NCBI GenBank assembly: GCA_009602725.1
Contig: WELB01000144.1
Coordinates: 295,944-335,217, forward strand
Reading direction: 5' to 3'
Length of the DNA: 39,274 nt
Source of the DNA: Spirogloea muscicola
Taxonomy: Eukaryota > Streptophyta > Zygnematophyceae > Spirogloeales > Spirogloeaceae
The notes under the pieces were generated by a model. That model worked only from the letters and a program-made list of their open reading frames with translations, was not told the DNA's origin and did not search any database. The position numbers and the translations under genes were made by a program. Numbering within the stretch: the first letter of the stretch is position 1; each line of letters begins with the position of its first letter. Positions 1 to 11,964 of the stretch are shown one piece after another.

Positions 1-23
1 AAAAAAAAAAAAAAAAAAAAACT

Positions 24-118
<95 letters not shown>
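1..118. repeat. poly(A) run followed by a CT microsatellite
   Basis: Bases 1-21 are all A. From about 27 to 118 the sequence is an uninterrupted CT dinucleotide repeat of roughly 46 units. It lies upstream of the UXS gene in a pyrimidine-rich stretch. Long CT tracts are common in plant 5' leaders, but the poly(A) at the very edge may also reflect a contig join. Confidence 0.95.
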
Positions 119-120
<2 letters not shown>

Positions 121-762
121 CATCTTGCAGAGGAATGTTTGCGTTAGAAACCTCAATCGAATCACACAGATGTAGGAGTTCTGGAGCCCGCTGCTCTGTG
201 ACAGCCAGTCAGCGTCTCTCTGGGCTGGCCACCCCTTCAATACACCCGCGAATCGCCGTCTATAAAGTGGCGCTTTAAATGCCCCCCAGCGCTTCTGGCA
301 GACCGGACTTGATTCCAGTGACCTCGCATTAGGCTGAGAAGCAATTCGACCAGGTCGATTCGGTGGGTTCATTGTCCGAGACCTGAGTCATTGATAACAG
401 CTCTCATATACATGTACGGTTCTGGGGCAGCCTCCACAGTGTGAATGGGGCGGGCAGTGGCTGATAATTAGAGACACTTGTAGCATTGTCGCAGGGCCAG
501 TCTGTCACAGTCATTGTGTGCCCAGACGGGATTCTGGTTGCAGATGAGAAGTGCTCATTGCAGGAGCCTGAATTCGGCAGCCCTGAATTCATTTATGTCG
601 CAGCTTTTGCCAGAGTTCTTATCTCAGGACTGAGATCAGCTGCCTTTCCAACTAGGAACCTACAAACTCAGATTTGTCCACGTATTTGAGTGACCATATC
701 TTTTTGCCATCCACAAGACTAGTAATTCTTAATAGCACACGCTGTCCTTGGGCGCCCATCAG
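119..762 (+). other. Upstream region of UXS; expected 5' coding exons not complete
   Basis: This stretch should hold the N-terminus of the UXS gene that starts in my model at 763. A short in-frame match (RVLISG) near 613-630 resembles the first beta strand of the Rossmann fold in UXS. The glycine-rich loop that should follow (GAGFIGSHL-like) is not encoded here in any frame I could read. I see no other gene. Two EcoRI-like sites (gaattc) lie close together near 571-590. Confidence 0.5.
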
Positions 763-3700
763 GTCATTGTCGCAGACAACTACTTCACAGGCAGCAAAGA
801 CAACCTCAAGCGGTGGATCGGCCACCCAGACTTTGAGCTGATCCGGCATGGTAAGGAGTCACTTCCATTATGCTAAGTCAGATGGGAATTGTGCGCAGAG
901 ACGACTTCCTCCATTGGAGTCCCTTAGCAGTTGCAAGACTTGCTGATTTGCACGTGATTAGATCAAGCTGACTGAAAGGCTTTTATGACTTTCAATCAGC
1001 ACAATTCCTTTCCATCGCGGCCGCGCTCTTTGGAGCAGACGCCAGATCAATCAACAACCTGTGCTCTGCATAGTCACTGAAGGCAATGATCCAATTGCAG
1101 ATGTCACGGAGCCCCTCCTTGTTGAAGTTGACCAGATTTACCACTTGGCGTGCCCTGCCTCTCCCATCTTCTATAAGCACAACCCTGTCAAGGTACAATC
1201 ATACTGCCTCCTCAATCAGTCATCTCTACTTCAGAAGGAGACCTATGGGCCTCTTTCTTTGAGACATTGACATGTCATGTACGGGGCAATGAAGTATGTG
1301 ATTTACCTTTAGGCAAAGTATAAACACTTGGAACATGATTTGAATGTTAGGGGCTATCTAAGGGGGTCAGCACTCCTCCTTCAAGCTATTTGCTTTCTGA
1401 CCTTGGCTATTGTCCTCTGACTTTCAGACTATCAAGACCAACGTGATGGGCACTCTCAACATGCTTGGCCTGGCAAAGAGAGTGGGTGCTAGGTGACAAG
1501 CACCTCCATTCCTGAGTGCCAACATTATCTTCGTCACTACTTCTACTATTAATTCAGTCCTGCGCACCATGTCCTGCTCAATCTGTTGCATTGTGGCTTC
1601 AACCACAGAGTTAGGCGCAAAGCGGTCAGCCTTCAGTCCTCTTGCACTTAGCCAGCTTGACTTGGCTGCACAGGATTCTTCTGACGTCCACCTCTGAGGT
1701 CTACGGTGACCCACTCGAGCACCCTCAGACGGAGGAGTACTGGGGAAACGTCAACCCCATTGGTAATCCTCTCCGTGCCTTAACTGTTGGGCCTCTGTTG
1801 ACCTTACAGACTGGTCTGAACCCATAGCACTTATAATGCCAGCTGCCCCACTGAATGGGCGTACTTGACAAGGCAGGTGTGCGCAGCTGCTACGATGAGG
1901 GGAAGAGGGTTGCTGAGACACTTATGTTCGACTACCACAGACAACACGGCATTGGTAGGTTGTTAGTCTAACCCCTGTGTATTTATTACTCTGTTTGGAA
2001 TGCTCTGAAGCTGCACGCAGTGAGTGAACAGGCAGCTTGGTTCCACAATACACGTACTGTGCTCTCTCAACTGCATGCCCATTTTCAGGCTACTTGATTT
2101 GCATCTGAGCTTGAGTGGCTGGGAAGGAGAGATTGAGAGTTTGCCAGTGGTCTCCGCTTTGATTATCCTCTCTAGAAATTGCACTGTAGATATCGCTCGC
2201 TGTTGTAGATGTTGGCAGGGGATATTTCTATCAGCTCCTAACAAGTGAACAACCGATGCCCTTCAGAGATCAGGGTTGCTCGCATCTTCAACACCTATGG
2301 CCCTCGGATGAACATTGACGACGGCCGGGTGGTCAGCAACTTCATTGCGCAGGCACTGAGGTGAGAGGCATTGTGACTCGAGCAAGCAGCCTGTCAGCTC
2401 GGCAATGGCGCATAGCCACCAAGGTGGTTGCTTGCTAGCACATTCTTAATTCAGGGCTGGTAGACAAGTTATCTGTAATATATCTATCTCCTCCAAGCAA
2501 AAGTGCACGGTGCCTAGCGACTTTGCGCTCAGGCCCTCATTAGACGGAAGGTAGTCAGGGTTGTCTTTGAGAGGGATCCAGCAGATGACTATTGATGGGA
2601 CGCACCTTGATTCTTGCTTTCCTTCAGAGGTGAGGAGTTGACAATCCAGGCACCTGGAACACAGACACGCAGCTTCTGCTACGTGTCAGACATGGTGGGC
2701 AGCATCGCCTAACTTGACAGATCATTATCTCTTACTGTGCGTGTCACTTAGCTCAATATAGTTGCCTTTCTCCTCCACAGTCTTTAGTGAAGTTGCTGGC
2801 AACACCCTATCTGCCATACTTTTTGGTGACGCACCCGCATGTCCTCGTAGGTTGACGGCCTCATGAAGCTCATGAGGGGTGAGCACACCGGCCCGATCAA
2901 CATTGGAAACCCAGGTCTGCCCTCAAAGTCATGCCCACCATGCGATTTGGTGTTTGACCGATAGCAAGCAGAAATCGTATTGGGGGACAACAGGGAATGG
3001 CGAGAAACCAACTCATAGAGCAGGCACACTGCAGTCAAGATGGGACCAGAACTGTGGGTCAGTCTGCACCATTCAATCCTTTCATCTATACTCATGAACT
3101 TCCTCCCACATTACAACTTGCTCCTGCCTCCAGGTGAGTTCACGATGCTGGAGCTGGCGGAAGCTGTCAAGGATGTGAGTAATCTGCCGCCAGTCATCAG
3201 AGCTACCAAAGCCTTTCCTATGATTGGTCGCACAAGCCAAGGCAATGCAGGAATTATCTGTGTCGAATGAGGCATTTCATGGTTAAATATGTGGCAAAGG
3301 TCTGTATGCAATTCTGAGGTCTCTTCTCAAAGTAAAACATTGTTGAATCTTGAGACCTTAACTCGCTGTGCATGGACCTCAAGTGAAGGTGCAACCAACA
3401 ATGTCGATGCGTGCAGCTTGTCAAGCCTGATGCTGTCTTCAAGACCGTGGAAAACACTCCTGATGACCCCCGGAAGCGAAAGCCCGACATCACAAAGGCG
3501 AAGAAGTTACTGGGCTGGGAGCCTAAGGTATGGAGTTGATGCTGCCCAAAAGGCTCGACCATTCATAACTTGGCCACTTCCTGATGTGATTGGACCTGTA
3601 GCTGTGCTTACATCAGTGTCGTAGATCGTTAATCTGGAAAGAGAAGTGTGTATGTTACTCATATTTCAACATGGAATTGCCAAGCGCTTGAGATCGGCTC

Positions 3701-3816
3701 TGTGCATCTTCTGATGCTGCTCTGTGGAACTTCATTGCCAACAGGTCACGTTGCGGGAGGGACTTCCCCTGATGGCCGAGGACTTCAGGTCACGGCTTGA
3801 GGTGTCCGGGAAGTAG
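763..3816 (+). CDS. UXS: UDP-glucuronate decarboxylase (UDP-xylose synthase), 5' end incomplete
   Basis: The enzyme converts UDP-glucuronate to UDP-xylose with bound NAD and belongs to the short-chain dehydrogenase (extended SDR) family. Eleven exons join in phase: 763-850, 1101-1192, 1428-1492, 1674-1762, 1877-1954, 2267-2360, 2628-2694, 2851-2914, 3134-3174, 3417-3527 and 3745-3816, giving 286 residues before TAG at 3814. Conserved blocks in order: [37 protein letters not shown], the serine-rich [10 protein letters not shown], the catalytic Tyr-x3-Lys in [26 protein letters not shown] and [14 protein letters not shown]. Plant cytosolic UXS proteins are about 340 residues, so roughly 50 N-terminal residues are missing, including the NAD-binding GxxGxxG loop. 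The protein has no visible membrane anchor in the part seen. Family assignment is very secure; whether this copy is intact is not. Confidence 0.9.
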
Positions 3817-4431
3817 GCCAGGTGTAGCACAGGTACCAGCTGCTCGACTGAGCGCACGTTGTAGATTAGGTAACGTTGTTAGAGGTTCCGCTGGCCAAGG
3901 GCCTGTGCTTGGGTGCTGCTCCACCTCGAGGTCCGAGCAGGCAGAGCGTCACCATCTGCAGGCTGTGCACTGCTACCATTGGCCACAATTCTTTGGGTGA
4001 GAGTGTGACGAAGCCTGCAGGCAGGGGCTTGGGCTCAGGCACCATATGTGCAGGTGACGATCCTGACCGAGCTGTGAAGGTTGCCGGCGTTCCGGCTTGG
4101 ATGTCACTTTGAATTTTGACAATGCTGCACTTCTTGTTGTGAAGCCCTGAAGAAGCCATTAGTAAAGCCACCCTCTTCATGCTCTTCTCGTTTCTATTCC
4201 CCATGGTAGCCGCAAAGCTTTTACGGGTTTGCATGTACACCACTTCGTTGCCGGTCTGTGCAATGGCGAGCTTACAACCAATGCCTGTGCCTTATCTAGT
4301 TTCCCTGCCACACTCTTTCTGAAATCTTGCCATGTGTAGCAAGCTCTGTCCCGCCTCCCGCGGCCTGACTTGTGGACAGGCTCGTCCCAAGCACAAGCCA
4401 GGTCTTGTTGGAACTGTTGGTGGTTGCACAG
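3817..4431. other. Convergent intergenic region between UXS and DPH7
   Basis: This 615-base gap separates the 3' ends of two convergent genes. Open frames exist on both strands (for example a 125-codon frame on the minus strand, 3866-4243), but none matches a family I recognise, and they overlap each other. It probably holds the two 3' untranslated regions. Confidence 0.4.
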
Positions 4432-6352
4432 TTATGTGTGAAGCCAGGCAATGGTGTGTGGCTCCCAGAGGTGGAGCGCACGGTCATAGAATGAGCACGT
4501 TGCTACGAGGCAGCTCGCCTTGGCTAAGACCGGTTGCTCGTCACTGGCAGCCCCTGGCTCTTGTGAGGCCTCTGGTAACAGTCCTTGGTGCCAGTCAGCA
4601 CCATACGCAAGTGACTTGTGTTCAGTATAGGTCTCAGTGACTGCTCCGTTGCGCAGGACTGCAAAACCCGCATGCATGGCTGCAACGAGGAGCAGCGACG
4701 CGTCCCGCGGGTGCCACCGGAGGCGCCATGCGCCGCCGCCGAGCGCCGTGGACTGCACCAGTGTTGGTGCCGATGGCCGCCTGACGTCGAAGTAGCGCAC
4801 CGCCTCGTCGTAGCTGCCAGTGGCCACCACGTGCTCGCAAAGTGGGCTGCTGCGTATGCTGTCGTCCACAGCAAGCATCGCCTGCTGTCAGCAGCTGCGT
4901 CTCAAGCCTACCCTCAATGCTAACACTCAAACATTGCCATAGATGAAGATCAACAACATCTAAACCCATAACATAATATTAGAGATAAGTGTACTGTGCC
5001 CTGTTGCTCAGGTTGCAACACACGGTGTACTACAGGCCGTGATGCCATGACGATAATGAACTTCGTCAGTGAGTCCTTCAAAGCTTGGGAGGAGAGCAAT
5101 GACCTGCAGACTCCAGCGGAATGAGAGGTGGCATCCCGGAAGGCTGGGCGGCTGGTGGGGGCGCGCAGGTCCCACGCGCAAAAGGAGCAGTCGTCGGAGC
5201 CGCTGCGCATGTCAACGCTTCAGAGCCTGTGCCAGATGGCAGCAATGGCAGACTTCCAGCTAATGAAATCGCTAGCGCAAGGGGCTTGAGGGAATTATTG
5301 TGGTCTGGTCAAGTCAAGTCAAGGCATTCATCGCAGGAGCAGGCTCCGGGCTTGTCACTGAATCTCATCTGTATGCCATAGATGTCTGAACAATTGTCTC
5401 ATGATCTTCAAGACTTGTTCTTAATACACAAGTTGATGTTCATAACACACACTCAGGACGACAGGACTTGCAAAAGGGTCTTCAGACCTCACCTGTAGAG
5501 AACCTGAGAAGACCAGAGGTCGTGCGCAGTAGCCCAAACCTCGTGGCGGTGCGCCGCCCACGACCGCCGCGCAGTCGAGCCGCCGCAGCCAACGTCAGCG
5601 ACGAGGCACAGCGAGCCGTCTGCTATCGCAGGCACACCATGCAGAGACCGCCGGCGTCCTGGACCTCGCATGGCGCCCTGCAGCAGCCGGCGACGGCCGC
5701 CCGCTGCTGGCGCAGGCTGGCGCCGACGGCTGCCTCACCCTCTACAACCTAGCGGGCCCTGATGCGACGGGCGAGGCTGCGGAGGCGCCACTGGCACTGG
5801 TGCCAGAAAGCTGCCTGGCGGTCTCAAGCGGCATCTGCCTCTGCGTGGACTGGCAGCCAGCCCGCGGCGGCGGCATCGCGCGGCCGCGGAGGCTCAGGCC
5901 TAGCTACGTCAGCCAAGCAATGGGAGTCACCGCTTTTGCCATGTTCTGACGACACTAAAGATTGGTAGTTAAGGGTTGTATATGAGGAGGATAGAGGACT
6001 TGCAAGCTCCAGGGCATTCGCACGCATGCCTGCTAAGCTTGTATGATCTGCCCTACCTGGCAGAACCCTAAAGTTCTCGAGAAGTTAGTGGGTTATGGCA
6101 AAGAGGGACAAGGCAGGAGGAGGATGAGATACAGCCACAAAGGCCAGTCAAACAGACCTGGACGAGCTTGCGGCTGCCGGGAGAGAGCTGGAAGACGTGA
6201 ACGCCGCCGCGCCGCTGCTGGGGCCCTTCGCCGCCCGCCGCCTCCTCCAGCGTGTACGTCCCAACCGCCAGCAGTTGCTCGCAGCCCGGAGTTGGGCAGA
6301 ACTCGACGCAGTCCGCATTGCCCGGCAGCACGTGAACGTCAGCGGCGCGCAT
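4432..6352 (-). CDS. DPH7: Diphthine methylesterase DPH7 (WD40 protein), one exon inverted
   Basis: DPH7 removes the methyl ester from diphthine methyl ester on eEF2, the step before the final amidation to diphthamide. The first exon (6158-6352) starts at ATG 6352 and encodes ADCVEFCP and LAVGTYTLEE, typical of the family N-terminus. The exon ending at 5493 encodes IADGSLCLV and HRHEVWATAHDLWSSQVLY. Exon 5104-5202 encodes SGSDDCSFCAWDLR and HSAGVC. The last exon 4432-4858 encodes SIRSSPLCEHVVATGSYDE, LGGGAWRLRWHP, SLAYGADW and ATCSFYDRALHLW, and ends at 4432. Splice phases match at the resolved junctions. The second blade, which should lie between exon 1 and 5493, is found only on the opposite strand (5632 to about 5890), so the gene as written cannot be spliced into one product. 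This is either an assembly inversion or a real rearrangement. Confidence 0.88.
5632..5890 (+). other. Inverted internal exon of DPH7
   Basis: Read on the plus strand from 5632, just after an AG acceptor, this stretch encodes HHAETAGVLDLAWRP, then LLAQAGADGCLTLYNLAG, then SSGICLCVDWQPARGGG. These are the early WD-repeat blocks of DPH7. They belong between the minus-strand exon ending at 6158 (phase 0) and the minus-strand exon read from about 5630 down to 5493. The phase 0 start fits the phase 0 end of exon 1. The left junction sits at a short inverted repeat CTGC-tatc-GCAG (5620-5631). The right end is not resolved and lies between about 5880 and 6157. Confidence 0.8.
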
Positions 6353-6362
6353 CTGCAGACCC

Positions 6363-6460
6363 CTGCCTAAAACCCTAAACTCCCAAAACCCTAATCAGTA
6401 CCTGAACCCCTAAAACCTAAGTTTCAACCCTAAAGCCTAAACCCTGAACCCGAAACCCTG
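6363..6460. repeat. Degenerate telomere-like CCCTAAA repeats upstream of DPH7
   Basis: About 100 bases contain many copies and variants of the plant-type telomere unit, including aaaccctaa, cccctaaaa and ccctgaac. The tract begins about ten bases upstream of the proposed DPH7 start at 6352. It may be a relic interstitial telomere sequence or a cluster of telo-box promoter elements (AAACCCTAA), which in plants are frequent near translation-related genes. Confidence 0.85.
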
Positions 6461-8452
6461 ATGGCTGACTGGCAGGCCAGAATGCCAAGACCAGCACGGC
6501 CGCGAGTCTTCGCCGTCACAAGCTGGAGTCGAGGCTTTGCGCATTCACCCTAGACAGACATTTCTTCTACAATTGGGCCCATGAATTCTGCCGGAGACAT
6601 GAGCGCCGCCAAGCCCTGGTCACTGCGACGTCCTACTGCGTGCTGGTCGTGCCCTGGCTAATGCCTCGGCAAGGGGGGTGGACTGCAGCCATTGCCTTAC
6701 ATTGTCGAAGCTAATACTTTTCCCTTATTCGGCCACCTGTCCCTTTCTATTGTGAATGGACATTTGCCTTACTTCAGAACAGCTGTTTTCTGTTGGCTGG
6801 CCTCTTGATTCTCTTCTTTGAGCCATCACCTTACTTGAGGAGTGCTGCTTTCCCATGGGCTACGGCCTTTCACAGCCTTTCACAGCCCTCGCCCCCTTGT
6901 GGAGAGCACATTGAGCTGGCCTTTCACAGCCATTGCTGTCAAATTGGAAGACCTTTTCTCTTTGCAGCATCTGGCTGTAGACAGGGGACCAGGTACGCGA
7001 AGACTAGTTCCTCTGATCTGCAGCTGATCATTAGGGAATATTGAGCACCCAGTGGCCACTTGAGTGACTGTGTGCTTCAGAAGAAAGGGCTCGCCCATTG
7101 AGGATAGGGGCTGGATAAGCCAGCCCAAAAAGAATTAAGAAAGAACGAGAGGGGGCCAGGAGTGCTTCAGCACTCATCTTGCCCTTTCGAATGTATTCTA
7201 CTTCTTAGCTGGCCAAGTACGGCATCGCCCTCTACTGGAAGAGTCTACATTTTTGGTGAAAGGCTAGCCCGAAATGAAGGACAAGGTCCAAAGGGACCAG
7301 AATGTGCTATAGCATCGTCCATCATTTCGGGCTTTGCAGGCTGGCCTTCGCAGCCATCGCTCCATTTCGAAGGGCTGACTTCTCAAAGCACACAGCTACG
7401 CAGTTACCACAGAGGATTGTTGCTTCATTAGCTGCAAGTCAGAAGTGCTACCAGCCCGAAAGCAGTTCCCTTGCCAATATCCAGAAGCGGCAACTGAGAA
7501 GTATTGTCTTCATTAATCTGGCTCGTCCCCTTTGGAAAAAGGACTGCTTCTTCTTCTATCACCCGTTTAATCAACTGGTGGGTACTGGTGTCCCCATTCG
7601 ACATGCTTTTGCACAGTCATCAGTAAATCCTTGACATAGGGCGTCGCTTTGTGTAGCCCCATTATTTGCACTAATTGTTGCATGAACAGAGTATTGGCTT
7701 CATATGGCCTCCTTTCCATGTCATGCGTACCACGTACTTCCTCTTGCACTCCGGCCCCACCGCACATCGTTCCATTTTTCTGGGCTGGCCTTCCACAGCT
7801 ATCGCCCTACTTCGAGAAGACCTCCCCCTCTACCCGGCTGCAAATGGGTCCACTTGCGGCTGCTAAGTACAGCTTGCCGAGTGGCCATCCTTAAGGATTG
7901 CTGTTGTCCCTGCGTGGCAATCCCTTGCCAACTCGTCTGGCCCTTGTCGTTCTTCTGTGGGCTGGCCCTTCACAGCCCATGCCCTGTTTGGAAAAGTGTC
8001 GTCTTTACTTATACAAGGCACCAAATCATGGGCATATCCTCCTGCATCTTCACTTCCCTCCCCACCTCTTTCACCACAATGCAGGGCAGGAACAACTTCA
8101 AGTAAGAACAACAACTTGCAAAGTTTGAGCCAACGTGCCTCCCTTTCTCCTCAATGACCCCCCCCAGCATCAATCCTTTGACATTGACACTTCATCCTTT
8201 CAAAGCGTCAGTATATTAGCCCAGAAGAGGAGCACATATGCGCTCAGGTGGCATTACTTAGCCAGCAGCACTCGCCCCTGCATGTTGCACGCCATGAGCT
8301 TCAGATCACATCTGTGACAGATAATCATGTGAGTAAGGGCCAGCAACCTAGACAAAAGCTGGCAAGGGAAACCTTGCCAGCATTTGAAGTCAACTCCATC
8401 GCCTACAAGCCGCCTGGCTATGAAGGACCTGTAGCTGAACTTGAAGGACCTG
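6461..8452. repeat. Intergenic region with dispersed hairpin-type repeats
   Basis: No gene is recognised here. From about 6790 on, the DNA is a mosaic of copies of a motif whose core is GGGCTGGCCTTCACAGCC, often followed by atcgccc and then tttggaagagc or ttcgaagggctg. Copies are seen near 6858, 6913, 7205, 7335, 7783 and 7957 on the plus strand and near 7087 on the minus strand. The arms GGCTG and CAGCC can pair, giving a short stem-loop. Open frames across this region are short and do not look coding. Confidence 0.75.
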
Positions 8453-11285
8453 CTAGCTGGCGCCTGCTGATATCTGTGTGAGAATGAACTCCAGCGTGGC
8501 ATCCCTCTGCAGCAATGCGACTCATAAGTTGAGCCACACGTCTATGTCATCATCATGAGACCTGGGAAACCCCTGCATATGGAACAGACACTGACGCCAC
8601 GACACCAGCAGTCAAGCGTCCTGGCAGCACTGAGGGGGCATAGGCCAGAGTAACAAGCGTCTGCTGTTGACCTCCAAAAGTTCAAAGTAATCAGAAAAAG
8701 TACCTTTGCCTTCAGAGCTTCGTCGTTCGTAGCAAGCTCCTTAGCCACGCTCGCAGCCTCGCGGAAGTGCTTGGCGGCCACCTGGTCCTCGCCCAGTGCG
8801 CGGTCCACATCGGCGACCTTCGCGAGCGAAACCGCTACATCCAGCACCTGCAGCCTTGACACCACATGCATGACTTGCTGCACCTTTAAGCAAAATGCCC
8901 TTGCCGTCTTTTACAAGACTGGCTGCTTGACTCTTCAGGGGTGCGAGGGCAAGACCTGATCGAGCACCTGAGAGTCGGCAGCCAAACACTCAAGGGCCTC
9001 TCGCCGGACGTGGAGAGCCTGCTCGTAGTATCCCCTGCAGGCGGCCAGATCGCCCGCGTGATACCGCAAGTCGCCCAGCTTGTTCAGCGACACCGAGAGC
9101 GTATGAGCAACCTGCACAATAAGCAGAAGAGGAACTTCAACAATCCATACTGCCGCTTATGTAATGGTAGTAATAACTTTAATGTGCAACACAACCAAGA
9201 GCTTTAGTGACCTGACAAAGTAGCTGATGGATTGGCTGAGAGGCTCACTTCCTTGTCTTTACTGTCGAGCCCGACTAGCACGTTTACTGCCTCCTGATAA
9301 TGCTCGGCCGCACTATCCATCTCGCCAGTTATCCGGCTGCAGAACGACACAGCAATGAGTGATAACTTCAACCCAAGCGGCCACAAGTAGGACAATTCTG
9401 CACATTACGGCAATGTATCCGGCAACTGACCGTCCAATACAATTTCCCTCCTGTGCGTGGCCAGGACTCGCAGAGAAGAAGGACAAGCTTGCAGAGTCTG
9501 TGTGCATGTTGTTGATTCCAAGGAAGGCAAAGAAAGCACAGAAACCAAGCACTTTGCAAGATGTACTGAGGGATGTGAAGGGCGAAAGACGAGGAGTGTG
9601 CACATGTAGATAGGCATGCAGCGCACCAGCAGTCACCAAGCGAACCCAGGACAGCGCCTAGCTGGCAGCTCAGGGTCAACCGGTCATCAGGACGCTGCGT
9701 CGCCGTAGCCGCCAGCTCTGCTTGGAGGTCGCTTACACACAGTTCCAGCCGACTTCTAGCGCTGTCGAAGTTCTGGGCCTGAAAGGCCTGCAGGTGTCAT
9801 GCAGCCACTGCTCAACTAACAACACCTCAATCAATCTATTACTACTCATTACAAGTCAAATTCTCTGATCGAAGTCTTTCTGCAATTTCGAGCAGCGGGG
9901 GAAAGGGAAGACAAGAAGGAGGATGGCCTTGCTCAGTCACCCGCATTGCCTGCTGCAACAGCAAGCTCCCACGCTCAAGCGCGGCGTCCTTGTCCAACTT
10001 CCGCGTCTCACTTTCTGCAGCATCCAGACTTTGACATATCAGCAGGAGTTGCAATGATTTATTAATGTTACCATTGGCTGTCCCACTCACACTCCCTCGG
10101 ATTCTGCAGATACCTCCCCTTCACTCGTAGCCCTCTGCACAGGCTCAACTCCACATATATGAAGCTATTGCTTAGCCGTCACCAGCTGCCTTCATCTACA
10201 AGCTTCTGCATACGACAATTATGAGATTCTCTTGTAGCACCGGTGGTTCTCAAGGGCCCTGTAATCTCAGAGAAGGGGCAAGTCTGTGAAGGGCTGACTG
10301 AATTTCTGATGCTCATCAATAGTCAGTCACCACTACTTACCTGGACTATGTCTTGTCAGAAATGCCAGTGATCCAAGTGCTTGATGTGTTCTAGAACCAA
10401 CAAGCACTACATATGACGCAAGGTGCCCTTGAGTGACCCTCAGCGACTTGGCATGAGGTCCAACCTGATGCAAGCTCGCCAGCAGCGGCAGTAGACCGCT
10501 GCCTTCGAGCGTGGCCGGCGATGTACTTGTCCACCATCGCCTGCATCTCCTTGTGCGGCTCGAGGCCGTCAATGTCCGCCCCGCACAAGGGGCAGTCTCG
10601 GAACGAGGCCAGGCAGCCCCTGCAAAGACCACACACATCAGCGCCTAGTCTCGGTCAGAATACCATCACAAATTGTGGTCCATAGCGGTAATTGCCTAAA
10701 GATGATAGATTAAGCACAAACGTGTGAAATTGCACCAGTATACAGGTAGCACGCCGGACTTCCAAGACGCAAGCCACAAGCCGCGCTGTGGCGCAAGCCT
10801 TCTTACACTGTCTGATCAACAGCGAGATACCTAGAGCCGCTTCTAATTTGAACACACAGACTGCCGCTGCCACTGAGGGACTCTGAGGACCTATACGAGA
10901 TCAATGCATAGTCCCCAAGCTGGATTGTCAGTTGGATTGTCAACATGTAGCCGTGCCATGGCCATCAATCGCAACTACTGCCGCTTTGCACAACACCCAG
11001 ACTGCGGCTGTTGAGTGCTGGCACGGCGAGGCGAGAAGGCTGGGCCAGGACCTGCAGAAGATGTGGCGGCAGGGGCGGCAGCGGCAGGCATCGAATAGCA
11101 GTGCCTTGCAGTGCGCGCAGCTGAGCGGGCCGATGCGAAAGGAGGCGGAGCTGTAGCCGAGCGGGCAGCGCGGAACGCCGCCGCCGTCGCCGCCGCCGCC
11201 GCCATCGTCGCGCTCGGCGGCCATCTGCAGCGCCCCGAGCTCGGCCTCGAGGCCGCTGTCAACGGCGGCGGCGGCGGCCGGCTCC
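8453..11285 (-). CDS. NCA1: NCA1-type RING/TPR catalase chaperone (5' end in assembly gap)
   Basis: In Arabidopsis NCA1 (no catalase activity 1) binds catalase and is needed for its folding and activity. Exons on the minus strand are 8453-8506, 8704-8847, 8968-9111, 9249-9336, 9627-9787, 9941-10014, 10465-10619 and 11052 to at least 11285; all phases agree. The N-terminal part has CPLGYSSASFRIGPLSC, then a RING finger with CAHC, CRHIFCRGC and CPLCGADIDGLEPH split between two exons, then VDKYIAGHARR. The C-terminal part is a set of TPR helices: FQAQNFDSARSRLELC, GEMDSAAEHYQEAV, LNKLGDLRYHAGDLAA and VLDVAVSLAKVADVDRALG, ending in RDATLEFILTQISAGAS before TAG at 8453-8455. The order RING then TPR and the GHAR and AKVADVD blocks are specific to NCA1. 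The reading frame stays open into the Ns, so the start codon is not visible. Confidence 0.9.
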
Positions 11286-11776
11286 NNNNNNNNNNNNNNN
11301 NNNNNNNNNNNNNNNNNNNNNNNNNNNNNNNNNNNNNNNNNNNNNNNNNNNNNNNNNNNNNNNNNNNNNNNNNNNNNNNNNNNNNNNNNNNNNNNNNNNN
11401 NNNNNNNNNNNNNNNNNNNNNNNNNNNNNNNNNNNNNNNNNNNNNNNNNNNNNNNNNNNNNNNNNNNNNNNNNNNNNNNNNNNNNNNNNNNNNNNNNNNN
11501 NNNNNNNNNNNNNNNNNNNNNNNNNNNNNNNNNNNNNNNNNNNNNNNNNNNNNNNNNNNNNNNNNNNNNNNNNNNNNNNNNNNNNNNNNNNNNNNNNNNN
11601 NNNNNNNNNNNNNNNNNNNNNNNNNNNNNNNNNNNNNNNNNNNNNNNNNNNNNNNNNNNNNNNNNNNNNNNNNNNNNNNNNNNNNNNNNNNNNNNNNNNN
11701 NNNNNNNNNNNNNNNNNNNNNNNNNNNNNNNNNNNNNNNNNNNNNNNNNNNNNNNNNNNNNNNNNNNNNNNNNNNN
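11286..11776. other. Assembly gap (Ns)
   Basis: A run of 491 Ns. It hides the NCA1 N-terminus and the shared upstream region of NCA1 and the EREX-like gene. Open frames reported across it are not meaningful. Confidence 1.
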
Positions 11777-11902
<126 letters not shown>

Positions 11903-11964
11903 AGCGCCGCCATGGCGACGGATCCGCGGCCGCCCGCCTGCGGCGGAAGCGCGAGCAGGGGCCG

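Noticed and set aside
3866-4243. 125-codon minus-strand frame between UXS and DPH7
   Set aside because: No conserved motif; it overlaps plus-strand frames of similar quality and sits where two 3' untranslated regions are expected.
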